Shown: positions 1-9,130 of the stretch, one piece after another
Layout: the number at the start of each line of letters is the position of its first letter
Position numbering within the stretch: position 1 is the stretch's first letter
DNA from: Rhodoluna limnophila
GTDB taxonomy: Bacteria; Actinomycetota; Actinomycetes; Actinomycetales; Microbacteriaceae
Direction of reading: 5' to 3'
NCBI GenBank assembly: GCA_945883505.1
Contig: CAMCXL010000007.1
Span: 26,453 to 90,452, forward strand
DNA length: 64,000 nucleotides
Made by a program: the position numbers and the translations under genes
Notes under the pieces: model-generated
Told to the model about the DNA's origin: nothing
What the model saw: the letters and a program-made list of their open reading frames with translations, nothing else
The model's database searches: none

Positions 1-314
1 ATTACCTTGGCTGAAACTGTTACAGTTGCACCGTCCTTGGCATCAACCAGCACTGGTTTTGTAAAGCGGACCTGGTAGTCAAGAATTTTCCCTGACCCTC
101 CAACAAAATCGACCACCACCTGAACAGCTAACCCCATGGTTAGCATGCCGTGAGCTAGCACGCCAGGAAGACCAACTTTTTGTGCAAAATCATCGCGGTA
201 GTGAATCGGGTTGAAATCCCCCGAGGCTCCGGCGTAGCGAACCAGTGAATCGCGAGTGATCCTAAACTCCCTGGCTGGAAGCTCCTGGCCGATAGTTAGC
301 TTTTGCTCGCTCAT
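1..314 (-). CDS. MaoC-fold (R)-hydratase, HadB-like (3' end beyond window)
   Basis: Read on the minus strand from ATG at 314, this encodes MSEQKLTIGQEL... and runs off the window edge after about 104 residues. The segment GDFNPIHYRDDFAQ is the hydratase-2 (MaoC) active-site motif with the expected Asp and His (D-x4-H), followed by GVLAHGMLTMG, the typical second block of this fold. By family knowledge it hydrates or dehydrates trans-2-enoyl thioesters. It begins inside the stop codon of the upstream MaoC-like gene (ATGA overlap at 311-314), so the two are translationally coupled. Such adjacent pairs in Actinobacteria form HadA/HadB-type heterodimers in which the HadB partner supplies the catalytic residues. 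True 3' end not visible. Confidence 0.85.
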   Translation of the reverse strand, partial: MSEQKLTIGQELPAREFRITRDSLVRYAGASGDFNPIHYRDDFAQKVGLPGVLAHGMLTMGLAVQVVVDFVGGSGKILDYQVRFTKPVLVDAKDGATVTVSAKV

Positions 315-754
315 GAATCACCTCTTACTACGAGGGTTGAGATTGCTGTGCAAACAAGAGCATCGCTTCCGTCAAAAATTGCAGTCTCGAAAGAGACCAT
401 GTGGTTTCCGGCAAGTGTCTTCACACTTGCCACCTTCAGCTCGCTTACTAGCTCATCTCCTGCAACAATTGGGCGCTCATGGATGAATCTCTGGTCGCCG
501 TGCACCACACGGCTAAAGTCAATTGCTGCTTCCTTATCTGCCAAAACGGTAGTTAGCGAGCGCTCTTGGATCACAACCGCAAAGGTTGGCGGAGCGATTA
601 GGTCTTTATATCCAAGAGCTTTGGCCGCCTCGATATCGTGGTTCGCTGGGTCTTCTGAGAACACAGCCTTGGCGAACTCGCGAATCTTTTCGCGACCGAC
701 TAGATAAGAAGAGGTACGGGGGTAGATTTTTCCCTCGATTTGTGGATTTACCAT
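311..754 (-). CDS. MaoC-like N-terminal domain protein, HadA-type partner subunit
   Basis: 147 residues, starting MVNPQIEGKIYP. The sequence matches the FAS1-DH/MaoC N-terminal family: a hot-dog fold protein with PTFAVVIQ and a VHGDQRFIHERPIVAGDEL segment, but it lacks the D-x4-H catalytic motif seen in the following gene. In mycobacterial HadAB/HadBC dehydratases such a subunit binds the acyl chain while the partner does the chemistry; the same role is inferred here. Stop and start overlap the downstream HadB-like gene by 4 nt. The ATG at 754 lies just downstream of a T/A-rich element (TATACA on the minus strand) but no clear ribosome binding site is visible. Confidence 0.8.
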   Translation of the reverse strand: MVNPQIEGKIYPRTSSYLVGREKIREFAKAVFSEDPANHDIEAAKALGYKDLIAPPTFAVVIQERSLTTVLADKEAAIDFSRVVHGDQRFIHERPIVAGDELVSELKVASVKTLAGNHMVSFETAIFDGSDALVCTAISTLVVRGDS

Positions 755-786
755 TACTCAACTGTATAGAGCGTTGCAGGAGATTT

Positions 787-863
787 TGGTAGCGGAGGCG
801 GGACTCGAACCCGCGACCCCACGATTATGAGTCGTGTGCTCTAACCACCTGAGCTACCCCGCC
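787..863 (-). tRNA. tRNA-Met (CAT), elongator type
   Basis: Minus strand. Acceptor GGCGGGG pairs (with two G-U pairs) with CTCCGCT; D arm, anticodon arm with loop CTCATAA (anticodon CAT) and T arm GCGGG-TTCGAGT-CCCGC are all present. Discriminator A and an encoded CCA end. Sequence resembles actinobacterial elongator tRNA-Met rather than the initiator; a lysidine-type tRNA-Ile2 cannot be fully excluded. Confidence 0.93.
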
Positions 864-911
864 GGGGACTTACCTGTATTTGCTTTCGCAACAGGTTTTT
901 TAGATAAGTCG

Positions 912-983
<72 letters not shown>

Positions 984-1094
984 GGTTATGAGTGTTGCTC
1001 GAGCGCATCTCCAGGCAACCGTAAGAGATTACCACCTTTGGTTTGGAGCTGGCAAACGATTCGACCGGCTAAATAAGGCCCCCACTAGTTGTTC

Positions 1095-1100
1095 TAAGCT
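1095..1100 (+). promoter_or_regulatory. -10 element for the first alpha-glucosidase
   Basis: TAAGCT is followed by 7 nt and then ATG at 1108, the same spacing seen in front of many genes in this window. It suggests a leaderless mRNA and supports 1108 rather than an upstream in-frame GTG/ATG-like codon. No convincing -35 box. Confidence 0.45.
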
Positions 1101-1107
1101 GGAGCCC

Positions 1108-2778
1108 ATGGACTCAAGCGTTTTACACAAATCAATCAAATCTCCCGAGTGGTGGAGAACTGCTGTCATCTACCAGATTTACCCTCGCTCATTTGCTGAT
1201 GGCAATGGCGATGGAATTGGGGACTTGAGAGGAACAACCGCGAGGCTCGAATCGCTTCAGTCTCTCGGCATCGATGCCATTTGGTTCTCACCGTTTTTCA
1301 AATCCCCTCAGAAAGATGCCGGCTACGACGTAGCCGACTACAAGACTATTGATCCGATCTTTGGAACCAACGAAGAGTTCTATGAATTGCTAGCCAAGGC
1401 CCACTCACTGGGACTTCGCATCATCGTGGATATCGTTCCAAACCACTCCTCCGATCAGCACGAACTCTTTCAAGCTGCCCTTAAGGCAGCGCCTTTCTCA
1501 CCAGAGAGAGACATGTATGTCTTTAGGGACGGCAAGGGTGAAAACGGCGAACTACCTCCAAACAACTGGGAGTCGGTATTTGGTGGCAATGCTTGGACCA
1601 GAATCACTGAAGCTGATGGCTCGCTGGGCCAGTGGTACCTACACATCTTTGATTCCTCACAGCCTGACTTCAACTGGGAGAACCCCAAGGTCAGAGAGTT
1701 TTTTGAAGGAGTGCTCTCCTTCTGGTTAGACAAGGGAGTCGATGGTTTCCGCATCGACGTGGCCCACGGTCTAGTTAAAGAAGTTGGTCTTCCCGACGTT
1801 CAAGTTGCCGCAACGCACGTCACGGGCGAAAAAGACCGTGAAACCGAGCACCCGTTCTGGGGTCAAGAAGGTGTTCACGAAATCATTCGCGGTTGGCGCG
1901 AGCTTCTAAACACCTACGACGATCGTGCCATGTGTGCCGAGGCCTGGGTGCTTCCGCTTTCTCGCATGGCCAAGTGGGTCAGACCCGACGAGTATCACCA
2001 GACCTTTAACTTTGGATATCTAGAAACCCCCTGGGAGAAAGAGCCACTCGAGAAGGTGGTCATCGAATCTCTTCAGGAGTTCGGAAAAGTTGGAGCCCCT
2101 TCAACCTGGGTGCTTTCTAACCACGACACCATTAGGCACACCTCGAAATATGGTGTTCCAAACATCCCAATGCACGGCATGGGTATCGGACCCGACAGCG
2201 AACAACCCGATGAAGCAATCGGTCTTAGAAAAGCTCGCGCAGCGTCAGCTTTCATGCTCGGACTTCCAGGAGGCGCATATATCTACCAGGGCGAAGAGCT
2301 CGGTCTTCCTGAGCACACCATGCTGGAAGGCAAATACCGCCAAGACCCAACCTGGTTTAGAACCAACGGCGAAAGAGTTGGCCGCGACGGTTGCCGCGTA
2401 CCTATTCCTTGGGAAGCTAACGGCGGAGTAACCTTTGGCTTCAACACAACGGGAAAGTCCTGGCTTCCAGCTCCGGAAAGCTTTAAAAGATATGCTCGCG
2501 ATGCCCAAGACGGAGTTCCGGGGTCCACCCTTGAGCTATACAAGCGACTCATAAAAGAACGCAAAGCATTTGCTCTTGGCTCTGGTGAGTTCCGCTTTGC
2601 TCCGGAATACTCTTCGGCTAGCACGCTTAGCTATATCAACAACGGCATTCTGGTGATTTCAAACTTTGGTCCAGACTCAGTGAATGTTCCAGCAGGTGTT
2701 CTACTTGTTACAACCCAGCATGATTTGACGGTTGAGGGTGTCCTAGAACACGACCAGACGGCATGGATCAAGCTATAG
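1108..2778 (+). CDS. GH13 family alpha-glucosidase (first of tandem pair)
   Basis: 556 residues from ATG 1108; the reading frame is open further upstream, but that part (to 988) does not resemble the family and overlaps no promoter. The (beta/alpha)8 alpha-amylase superfamily motifs are clear: DIVPNHSS (about 108-115), GFRIDVAH with nucleophile Asp217, CAEAW with acid/base Glu279, and SNHD with Asp340. A calcium-site-like DGNGDGIGDL loop is at 31-40. No signal peptide, so a cytoplasmic exo-acting glucosidase that releases glucose from maltose, sucrose or short alpha-glucans is likely; the exact substrate cannot be read from sequence. Its stop codon lies inside the next gene, a close paralogue. 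Confidence 0.9.
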   Translation: MDSSVLHKSIKSPEWWRTAVIYQIYPRSFADGNGDGIGDLRGTTARLESLQSLGIDAIWFSPFFKSPQKDAGYDVADYKTIDPIFGTNEEFYELLAKAHSLGLRIIVDIVPNHSSDQHELFQAALKAAPFSPERDMYVFRDGKGENGELPPNNWESVFGGNAWTRITEADGSLGQWYLHIFDSSQPDFNWENPKVREFFEGVLSFWLDKGVDGFRIDVAHGLVKEVGLPDVQVAATHVTGEKDRETEHPFWGQEGVHEIIRGWRELLNTYDDRAMCAEAWVLPLSRMAKWVRPDEYHQTFNFGYLETPWEKEPLEKVVIESLQEFGKVGAPSTWVLSNHDTIRHTSKYGVPNIPMHGMGIGPDSEQPDEAIGLRKARAASAFMLGLPGGAYIYQGEELGLPEHTMLEGKYRQDPTWFRTNGERVGRDGCRVPIPWEANGGVTFGFNTTGKSWLPAPESFKRYARDAQDGVPGSTLELYKRLIKERKAFALGSGEFRFAPEYSSASTLSYINNGILVISNFGPDSVNVPAGVLLVTTQHDLTVEGVLEHDQTAWIKL

Positions 2779-4436
2779 CCAGCCACAAAGCCACTCGGGG
2801 TTCGCAGTGGTGGCGATCTGGAGTTATCTACCAGATCTATCCGCGCTCCTTCGCTGATTCAAACGGCGATGGCATTGGCGACCTAAAGGGCATCGAGCAA
2901 AGACTCGATTCCTTGGAGAAGCTGGGCATAGATGCCGTTTGGCTTTCACCTTTTTACCTATCGCCCCAAAAAGACGGCGGCTACGACGTGGCAGATTACT
3001 GCGACGTCGATCCGCTTTTTGGAACGATTAAAGACTTTGACTCGATGCTTGAAAAAGCTCATTCGCTTGGAATCAGAGTGATGATTGACCTTGTTCCAAA
3101 CCACACCTCAGATCAACATCAGTGGTTCCAAAAAGCACTGAAGTCATCTCCAGGTTCCCCAGAGCGAGAGTTCTACCACTTCAAGGATGGGCTCGGTGAA
3201 AACGGCGAGCTACCACCAAACAACTGGGTCTCGATGTTTGGAGGTCCTGCTTGGACCAGGGTCAAAGAAAAAGATGGATCGTTGGGCCAGTGGTACGTTC
3301 ACCTGTTTGATTCTTCGCAGCCAGATTTGAACTGGAGCAATGAAAAAGTCCAAGAGGCTTTTGAAGAGATCTTAAAGTTTTGGTTAGACCGCGGCGTTGA
3401 TGGTTTTCGAGTGGATCAGCCCCACGCCATGGCTAAAGCCGAAGGTTTGCCTGATCACCCATACGTTGCCGAAGCCGGAGCTGGCTTTATCGAGGGCAGA
3501 GAAAATCCTCCAATGTGGTTCCAGGATGAAGTGCACCCGATCTTTAGGCGCTGGCGGGAAATCTTGGAAAGCTACGAGGGTGATCGTGCGATGTGTGGCG
3601 AGGCCTACGTCTATCCGCTTTCGCTGATGGCCAAGTGGGTAAGACCCGATGAATTTCACCAGACTTTTAATTTTCGTTTTCTAGACGCCGGTTGGGATCC
3701 CAGCAAGCTCTTTGATGCAATCAACGAATCCTTCGAAGCATTCGATGGCGTCGGAGCGCCATCGACCTGGGTGCTAAATAATCATGACGTTATGCGACAC
3801 CGATCTCGCTTTGGTGGAAACTACGGTCGCGCCACAGCATCCGATGGCGTTGGACCAAACCAACCTCAGCCGGATAACGAGCTTGGTCTAAAAATTGCCA
3901 AGGGGGCAACCTTGTTCATGTTGGGTCTTCCCGGAGCAAGTTATATCTATCAGGGCGAAGAGCTGGGATTACCTGAGCACACAACCCTCGAGAACAAGTT
4001 CCGCCAGGATCCAACTTTTGCCAGAACCGGTGGCCAAAGAGTTGGACGCGACGGATGTCGCGTTCCACTTCCCTGGGATAAGACCTCCTCCTCTATCGGA
4101 TTTAGTGAGACGGGAAAGAGCTGGCTTCCCCAACCCGAAAGCTATGGATTGCTTGCGAGGTCTGTGCAAGAAAAAGATGAGTCTTCGACACTTTCCTTCT
4201 ATAGACAGGCTCTCTCGCTTAGAAAAGAACTTGCCCTAGGTGAAGGTTCTTTTGATTGGGTTCCTGGTCACTTAGGGCCTGACTCTTTGGGCTATGAGAA
4301 TTCGGGCGTGCAGGTTATTTATAACTTCGGTCAAGAAGATATTGATCTTGGTTCTGCCGAGGTCTTGATCTCTAGTGAGCCAATTGTTGGCGGAGTGCTT
4401 GAAAAGAATCAGTGTGTCTGGCTTAGGAATGCTTAG
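2763..4436 (+). CDS. GH13 family alpha-glucosidase (second of tandem pair)
   Basis: 557 residues, ATG at 2763, overlapping the previous gene by 16 nt, so expression is coupled. Colinear along its whole length with the preceding protein: QWWRSGVIYQIYPRSF, DLVPNHTS, GFRVDQPH with nucleophile Asp218, CGEAY with acid/base Glu280 and NNHD with Asp342. Differences next to the nucleophile (DQPH instead of DVAH) and after region IV hint at a different substrate or linkage preference. No signal peptide, so cytoplasmic. The pair looks like a tandem duplication that has since diverged. Ends 3 nt before the converging stop of an MFS transporter gene; no terminator is visible between them. Confidence 0.9.
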   Translation: MDQAIASHKATRGSQWWRSGVIYQIYPRSFADSNGDGIGDLKGIEQRLDSLEKLGIDAVWLSPFYLSPQKDGGYDVADYCDVDPLFGTIKDFDSMLEKAHSLGIRVMIDLVPNHTSDQHQWFQKALKSSPGSPEREFYHFKDGLGENGELPPNNWVSMFGGPAWTRVKEKDGSLGQWYVHLFDSSQPDLNWSNEKVQEAFEEILKFWLDRGVDGFRVDQPHAMAKAEGLPDHPYVAEAGAGFIEGRENPPMWFQDEVHPIFRRWREILESYEGDRAMCGEAYVYPLSLMAKWVRPDEFHQTFNFRFLDAGWDPSKLFDAINESFEAFDGVGAPSTWVLNNHDVMRHRSRFGGNYGRATASDGVGPNQPQPDNELGLKIAKGATLFMLGLPGASYIYQGEELGLPEHTTLENKFRQDPTFARTGGQRVGRDGCRVPLPWDKTSSSIGFSETGKSWLPQPESYGLLARSVQEKDESSTLSFYRQALSLRKELALGEGSFDWVPGHLGPDSLGYENSGVQVIYNFGQEDIDLGSAEVLISSEPIVGGVLEKNQCVWLRNA

Positions 4437-4439
4437 GAA

Positions 4440-5741
4440 TTAGTCAGGAGTCTGGGCAGAAGGCCCAGTGGAGGCGTGTGCTGCAGCAACAGCTCTTTTT
4501 CCTGCCGGCAGCAAAACAGCAACCACAGCAACCAGTACTGTGAACGCCCCGGTGACAATTAGAAGTATCTCAACAGAAACAATGTCGGCAAGGGGTCCAA
4601 GCACCGCCATGCCAATTGGCATGGCAACTGCCATCACAATCCCCACAAAACCAAAGACTCTTCCCTGGCGCTCCGGCTCCACAGTTTCTTGAAGCAGTGT
4701 CAGAGAAGAAGTAGAGAATGCTGGCACGGCAAGACCGATTAGGAAAAACAAGCTGTAGAAAACAATCAGGTTGGTTGTGAATCCCATAACAACAGCAAGA
4801 ACACCAAAGATGATTGATGATCCAACCATCATTCCCAGGCGGTCCACCTTGGAAGCAAAGACTGCCATCAGCGCACCGCCTGCCACCATTCCAATTCCAA
4901 AAGACAGCTCCAGAATAGTGAGCAGCCAAACGTCTGATCCAAAGGTGCGAACCAGCATTAGCGGAGAAAGATTTGAAGGTGCAACAACTAGCAAAAACAC
5001 GATCGAGTAAATAACCATTACCCAGCGCACCAGGTCATTGCTGAAAATGTATTGCAAGCCTTCTCTAAGGTCAGCGAAATAAGAGGGCTTTTCATCACTT
5101 GCCGCGCGCTCGAGAGTTGGAACAGCAATAGTTGCCAATAGCGACAGCCCAATTACTGCCGTTACAACGTCTATGAACAAGATCGCCGACAGAGACATTT
5201 TTGAGTAAATTCCTGCGGCTGCCACAGGGCCAAGAATCAGAAGGGAAGATTGAACACTGCTGTTGATGCCGTTGACTCTCATCAGTTTGTCGGTTGGAAC
5301 AATTTGTGGCAGCAGTGCCGAAATGGCAGGCATCTGAATTCCGGCGCCAACGGAGCGAACTGCCATCACTAGAAAAATCAGCCACAGGTCATCAACTCCG
5401 GAAAGCATGAAAAACGCCAGGCCCAGGGTAGCCAAGGCAATTGTTGAATCGGAGATGATGATCATCACTTTTCGATTTATTCGGTCGGCCCAAACCCCAG
5501 CAAAGATGGAAACAATTGCCTGAGGCAAAAAGCCAAAGATTGCTGCCAGGGCCAGCACAACTCCTGATTTGGTTGTGAGCGTTAGGTGCCAAAGCAGCGC
5601 GTACTGAACCAGCAGGGAACCAAAGGTAGAAATGGTCTGGCCCACTAGGAATACGGTGACCCTTTTTTTCCAGCCCGGTAGATTTGCGCTGGCTGTTGAG
5701 TCACTGCCTACTTGAGTTGAAGCCTGCGGGGTCTGATCCAA
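4440..5741 (-). CDS. MFS transporter, 12-TM drug-efflux type (MFS_3-like)
   Basis: 433 residues with about twelve hydrophobic segments. Motif A-like GVWADRINRKVMIIISD follows TM2, as in major facilitator proteins; the whole resembles the MFS_3/EntS-like efflux branch (MacB/enterobactin exporter type annotations are common for this family). Substrate unknown. Start is TTG at 5741, preceded by AAGGAA about 5 nt upstream, a reasonable ribosome binding site. Transcribed away from tRNA-Tyr, whose terminator separates the two. Convergent with the alpha-glucosidase pair, with which a functional link (sugar export) is not supported by sequence. Confidence 0.8.
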   Translation of the reverse strand: MDQTPQASTQVGSDSTASANLPGWKKRVTVFLVGQTISTFGSLLVQYALLWHLTLTTKSGVVLALAAIFGFLPQAIVSIFAGVWADRINRKVMIIISDSTIALATLGLAFFMLSGVDDLWLIFLVMAVRSVGAGIQMPAISALLPQIVPTDKLMRVNGINSSVQSSLLILGPVAAAGIYSKMSLSAILFIDVVTAVIGLSLLATIAVPTLERAASDEKPSYFADLREGLQYIFSNDLVRWVMVIYSIVFLLVVAPSNLSPLMLVRTFGSDVWLLTILELSFGIGMVAGGALMAVFASKVDRLGMMVGSSIIFGVLAVVMGFTTNLIVFYSLFFLIGLAVPAFSTSSLTLLQETVEPERQGRVFGFVGIVMAVAMPIGMAVLGPLADIVSVEILLIVTGAFTVLVAVVAVLLPAGKRAVAAAHASTGPSAQTPD

Positions 5742-5767
5742 TTTTTTCCTTAGCGTTGTAAGAGTAA

Positions 5768-5795
5768 AAACCCCAGCCGTGGAGGGCTGGGGTTT
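5768..5795 (-). terminator. Rho-independent terminator of tRNA-Tyr
   Basis: On the minus strand an inverted repeat (AAACCCCAGCC...GGCTGGGGTTT, 9-11 bp stem, 5-6 nt loop) lies directly after the tRNA-Tyr 3' end and is followed by TTTTTACTCTT. It separates the tRNA from the MFS gene downstream. Confidence 0.8.
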
Positions 5796-5797
5796 CG

Positions 5798-5879
5798 TGG
5801 CTAGTGAGGGATTCGAACCCCCGAAGGCTGAGCCAGCTGATTTACAGTCAGTTCCCTTTGGCCACTTGGGTAACTAGCC
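5798..5879 (-). tRNA. tRNA-Tyr (GTA)
   Basis: Minus strand, long variable arm as expected for bacterial tRNA-Tyr. Acceptor GGCTAGT/ACTAGCC, anticodon arm CTGAC-TGTAAAT region with anticodon GTA, variable stem GGCTCAGCC, T arm with GGTTCGAATCC. Discriminator A; CCA not encoded. Followed by a strong hairpin terminator. Confidence 0.95.
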
Positions 5880-5971
5880 ATCTGTTTGTTTTGCTTTTGG
5901 AACCCTAAAAGAATACCAATATTTACCTCTCCTCCCGACCCCGTATTTCAGGGCCTCAAATGCTGTTCTTG

Positions 5972-5977
5972 TAAACT
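5972..5977 (+). promoter_or_regulatory. -10 element for the YajQ gene (leaderless)
   Basis: TAAACT with 6 nt before ATG 5984, giving a transcript expected to start at or next to the start codon. No Shine-Dalgarno sequence is present. Confidence 0.5.
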
Positions 5978-5983
5978 GTTGGC

Positions 5984-6472
5984 ATGGCTGATTCCTCATT
6001 CGACATCGTAAGCAAAGTAGACCCGCAAGAAATTGCCAACGCCTTGAACCAGGCTTCCAAGGAGGTCGAGCAGCGCTACGACTTTAAGGGGGTTGGTGCC
6101 TCCATCGAGGAATCCGGCGAGAAGATCCTTATAAAAGCCAACAGCGAAGAACGGGCCAAGGCTGTTCTTGATGTTTTCCAGTCCAAGCTTGTTAAGCGCG
6201 GTATCTCCCTGAAGAGCTTGGAAGATGGCAAGCCCTTTGCCTCCGGCAAAGAGTTTCGCATCGAATGCAAGATCAAAGAGGGTATCTCTCAAGAATCAGC
6301 CAAGAAGATCAACAAACTAATCCGCGATGAGGGACCAAAGAGCGTCAAGTCTCAGATTCAAGGCGATGAGCTTAGAGTCAGTAGCAAATCTCGCGACGAT
6401 CTTCAGGAGCTTCAGGCTTTGCTAAAGAGCAAAGACTTGGATGTTGACCTGCAGTTTGTGAACTACCGCTAG
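5984..6472 (+). CDS. YajQ family nucleotide-binding protein
   Basis: 162 residues, matching the usual length (about 160) of YajQ/UPF0234 proteins. The N-terminal [13 protein letters not shown] and the [13 protein letters not shown] block, the [11 protein letters not shown] segment and the C-terminal LQFVNYR are family signatures. The fold is two ferredoxin-like domains; in Xanthomonas a YajQ homologue binds cyclic di-GMP, and others bind tRNA or nucleotides, so the role here is uncertain. Single-gene transcript from a leaderless promoter; converges with the MFS gene at 6484, 11 nt away. Confidence 0.92.
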   Translation: MADSSFDIVSKVDPQEIANALNQASKEVEQRYDFKGVGASIEESGEKILIKANSEERAKAVLDVFQSKLVKRGISLKSLEDGKPFASGKEFRIECKIKEGISQESAKKINKLIRDEGPKSVKSQIQGDELRVSSKSRDDLQELQALLKSKDLDVDLQFVNYR

Positions 6473-6483
6473 AGCTTTTTTAT

Positions 6484-7743
6484 CTAGAGCTGATCCACCA
6501 CAGTAATTGGACCAGTGAGTGGGAAGGCATTTTCAACAGCTTCCTTACGCTTGGAGTTCTTGGCAACTCGGCCGGCCAAAATACCTGCGATAAACATCAT
6601 CGCGACTGGGAAGACAAAAGCTAAGACCAGACCAATACCTTCCGCCAAAGCACCCATGAAGATCTTGGCAACAATCACAGCCAGAGCGTTCACCAGAGAC
6701 ATCCTTGAAAGTGCCTGAGCTGTTGTTAGCCCCTTAACGTGACCGGCGGCACCAAAAAACGATGGCACCATCGGCGCCAAACCAAAACCGCTCACTGCCC
6801 AAAACAGTGACAGCACGATCATGGCCAGGATTGGGCTCACTGGAACAAGTGGTGGGGCAACTATGACGCCAAGCGCCATGGCAACCGCTCCACCAATTCC
6901 ACCCCATTTGGATAGATCGCTGATGTGATAGTTCTTGGTGGCCCGACCAATCAATAAACGCCCCGCGATCATCGCTACCGTAAAGGCGGTGAACGGAATA
7001 GCTCCAAGGGTTGGGTTTAGCAACATGACCTGCTTGGCAAATACCGCTGACCAGTCCATCATCACCAGCTCGGGAAATACTCCTGCAAAAAAACCGAAGG
7101 CCAAAAGCCAAAGCTGGTTGGGAGACTTGAAGAAGGGAACTTTCTCAGCGGCTTGGCGTTCCTCGCGGTGACCATCCTCGGAAGGCTTGAGCATCGACCT
7201 GATCGAAACCTCAAAGGCAACAATGGCTAGCAGACCCACCAAAACAAGGTGAAGCTGGAGCGACATAAAACTTGCCAAGATTCCGGAAACAGCTGCGCTG
7301 ATTCCAGCTCCGATGCTCCAGGCTGCGTGGAATTTGCCAAGAATTACTTTCTTGACTTTTTTCTGAAGCATTACCGATTGAGCGTTCACGGCGATGTTGA
7401 AAAAGCTCATGCTGAACATCATGGCCGCGTGAAAAGCAAAATACATCCAACCGTTGGTGGCAAGACCGAGGCTTGCCGTTGTCACAACAATCATCAGGCT
7501 CGAAACTCGAACAATTGGTCTGGTGCCATATTTTCCAACTAGACGGTTTGTAATTAAGAGCGGGATCAAAGATCCAAGCCCCGCGAGACCAATGATCAGA
7601 CCCCAGAGTGCAAAGCTGACATCAATCTGCTCGATGATCTCTGGGATGCGGGGTAAGTAGGTGATTGCTAGAAATCCCTGGATGAAAAAAGCTGCAACGA
7701 GGGCGAACTCGGCGCTCTTGGTTCTTTCCTTGGTTAGCTCCAC
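6484..7743 (-). CDS. MFS transporter (YbjJ-like), last gene of the menG-fprA series
   Basis: 419 residues and about twelve membrane segments. The N-terminal QGFLAITYLPRIPEI and GLGSLIPLLITNRLVGKYGTRP (motif-A region) match the YbjJ/fucose-permease-like branch of the major facilitator superfamily often found in Actinobacteria. Substrate unknown. GTG start at 7743 follows directly after the TAA of the upstream fprA gene, so it is co-translated with it. Unlike the 4440-5741 transporter the loop between the two halves is hydrophilic and charged (PSEDGHREERQAAEK). Confidence 0.78.
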   Translation of the reverse strand: MELTKERTKSAEFALVAAFFIQGFLAITYLPRIPEIIEQIDVSFALWGLIIGLAGLGSLIPLLITNRLVGKYGTRPIVRVSSLMIVVTTASLGLATNGWMYFAFHAAMMFSMSFFNIAVNAQSVMLQKKVKKVILGKFHAAWSIGAGISAAVSGILASFMSLQLHLVLVGLLAIVAFEVSIRSMLKPSEDGHREERQAAEKVPFFKSPNQLWLLAFGFFAGVFPELVMMDWSAVFAKQVMLLNPTLGAIPFTAFTVAMIAGRLLIGRATKNYHISDLSKWGGIGGAVAMALGVIVAPPLVPVSPILAMIVLSLFWAVSGFGLAPMVPSFFGAAGHVKGLTTAQALSRMSLVNALAVIVAKIFMGALAEGIGLVLAFVFPVAMMFIAGILAGRVAKNSKRKEAVENAFPLTGPITVVDQL

Positions 7744-9105
7744 TTAGGATTTTTCTCCCTTAGCGATATTTAAAAAGTCTTCTCTCTCAACAAGCTTGAT
7801 TCGCTTGCGCTCCTGGGCCTGACCCAGGCGTTTTTCTTCGGCGTCTATCTTTAGCCACTCTGGCCAACCGACATACTCAACACCGCGGCTATCCATCAGT
7901 GAAACAATTGCCTCTTCCTCAGGGGAAACTGGCTGCCACCAGGTTGGCTTATCTTCAATGATCTGCGCGATTGTTTCAATCGCGTCTGATTTGGTGTGTC
8001 CGATCAGTCCAACCGGTCCGCGCTTAATCCATCCGGTTGCATAGACACCCTTTATGTGGGCTCCGGAGGAATCCAGAACTCGGCCCTTGTCGTTTGGAAT
8101 GATTCCAGATTTTGAGTCAAATGGAATCTCAGCCAATTCAGATCCAAAGTAGCCAACCGCGCGATAAACCGCCTGCACCGGAATCTCTCGGAATTGCCCG
8201 GTGGCAACTACCCCACCATTGCCATCTAGTTTGGTTCGCTCAATCTTTAGAGCTTTCACTTTTCCGTTTTCGCCGATGATTTCAACCGGTGAGGAGAAAA
8301 AGTGTAGGTGGAGGCGCTTAGCTGCTCCGGTTTGTTCTTTGGTTCTTAGCTCCTCGAGGGTTTTGACCATCACGCGAGTTTGATTATTACTCTCGATCTG
8401 CTTATTTGATCCCTCGTCGTACTGGAAATCCTCGTCGTGAACGATGGTGTCAACGCCATCAACGTGAACAGCTTCTCGAAGCTCAAGCGGAGAGAACTTC
8501 ACCTGGGCTGGGCCACGACGGCCAAAGACGTGAACATCGGTAGCGTTCGAGCTAAGTAGGCCTTTGTAAACATTTTCTGGAATATCTGTTTCGAGCATTC
8601 GGGCAGGTGATTTCACTAGAACCCTTGCAACATCGAGGGCGACGTTGCCGTTTCCAATAACGGCCACCTCTTTGGCGCTTAGGTCCCAGCTTCTTTCGAA
8701 GTCCGGGTGAGCGTCGTACCAGTTAACAAAAGCTGCAGCCCCGACAGAGCCCTCAAGTTCGACTCCTGGAATATTCAACTCCGCGTCCTGCACGGCACCG
8801 GTTGCAAAAATCACTGCGTTGTAGTGCTTTTTTAGATCATCTAAAGTGATGTCCTTACCGTAGGTGACGTTTCCAAAAAACCGGATGTCACCGCGGTCCA
8901 GAACCTCATAGAGTGCCTTGATGATTCCCTTGATTCTGGGATGATCGGGAGCAACCCCGTAGCGAACCAAACCGTAGGGAGCTGGAAGTAAATCAAACAG
9001 ATCAACCGAAACATCAAAGTCGCGGATTTCGGATTTGATTAAAAGATCTGCGGCATAGATTCCGGCAGGACCCGCGCCAACGATTGCAAGCCTGAGCTTT
9101 GACAT
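7744..9105 (-). CDS. fprA: Ferredoxin--NADP+ reductase, FprA type (adrenodoxin-reductase-like)
   Basis: 453 residues, near the normal length (about 455) of FprA. FAD-binding GAGPAG is at residues 10-15 and the NADP(H)-binding GNGNVALDVAR at 151-161; the C-terminal YATGWIKRGPVGLIGH block closes over the flavin. By family knowledge it transfers electrons between NADPH and ferredoxins; no ferredoxin gene is in the window. It lies in a minus-strand series menG - polyprenyl synthase - fprA - MFS. Start ATG 9105, with AAGGAA rather far upstream (about 13 nt), so initiation may be weak or not SD-driven. Confidence 0.9.
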   Translation of the reverse strand: MSKLRLAIVGAGPAGIYAADLLIKSEIRDFDVSVDLFDLLPAPYGLVRYGVAPDHPRIKGIIKALYEVLDRGDIRFFGNVTYGKDITLDDLKKHYNAVIFATGAVQDAELNIPGVELEGSVGAAAFVNWYDAHPDFERSWDLSAKEVAVIGNGNVALDVARVLVKSPARMLETDIPENVYKGLLSSNATDVHVFGRRGPAQVKFSPLELREAVHVDGVDTIVHDEDFQYDEGSNKQIESNNQTRVMVKTLEELRTKEQTGAAKRLHLHFFSSPVEIIGENGKVKALKIERTKLDGNGGVVATGQFREIPVQAVYRAVGYFGSELAEIPFDSKSGIIPNDKGRVLDSSGAHIKGVYATGWIKRGPVGLIGHTKSDAIETIAQIIEDKPTWWQPVSPEEEAIVSLMDSRGVEYVGWPEWLKIDAEEKRLGQAQERKRIKLVEREDFLNIAKGEKS

Positions 9106-9130
9106 CTTTTTTTCTTTTCCTTAAAGATCT

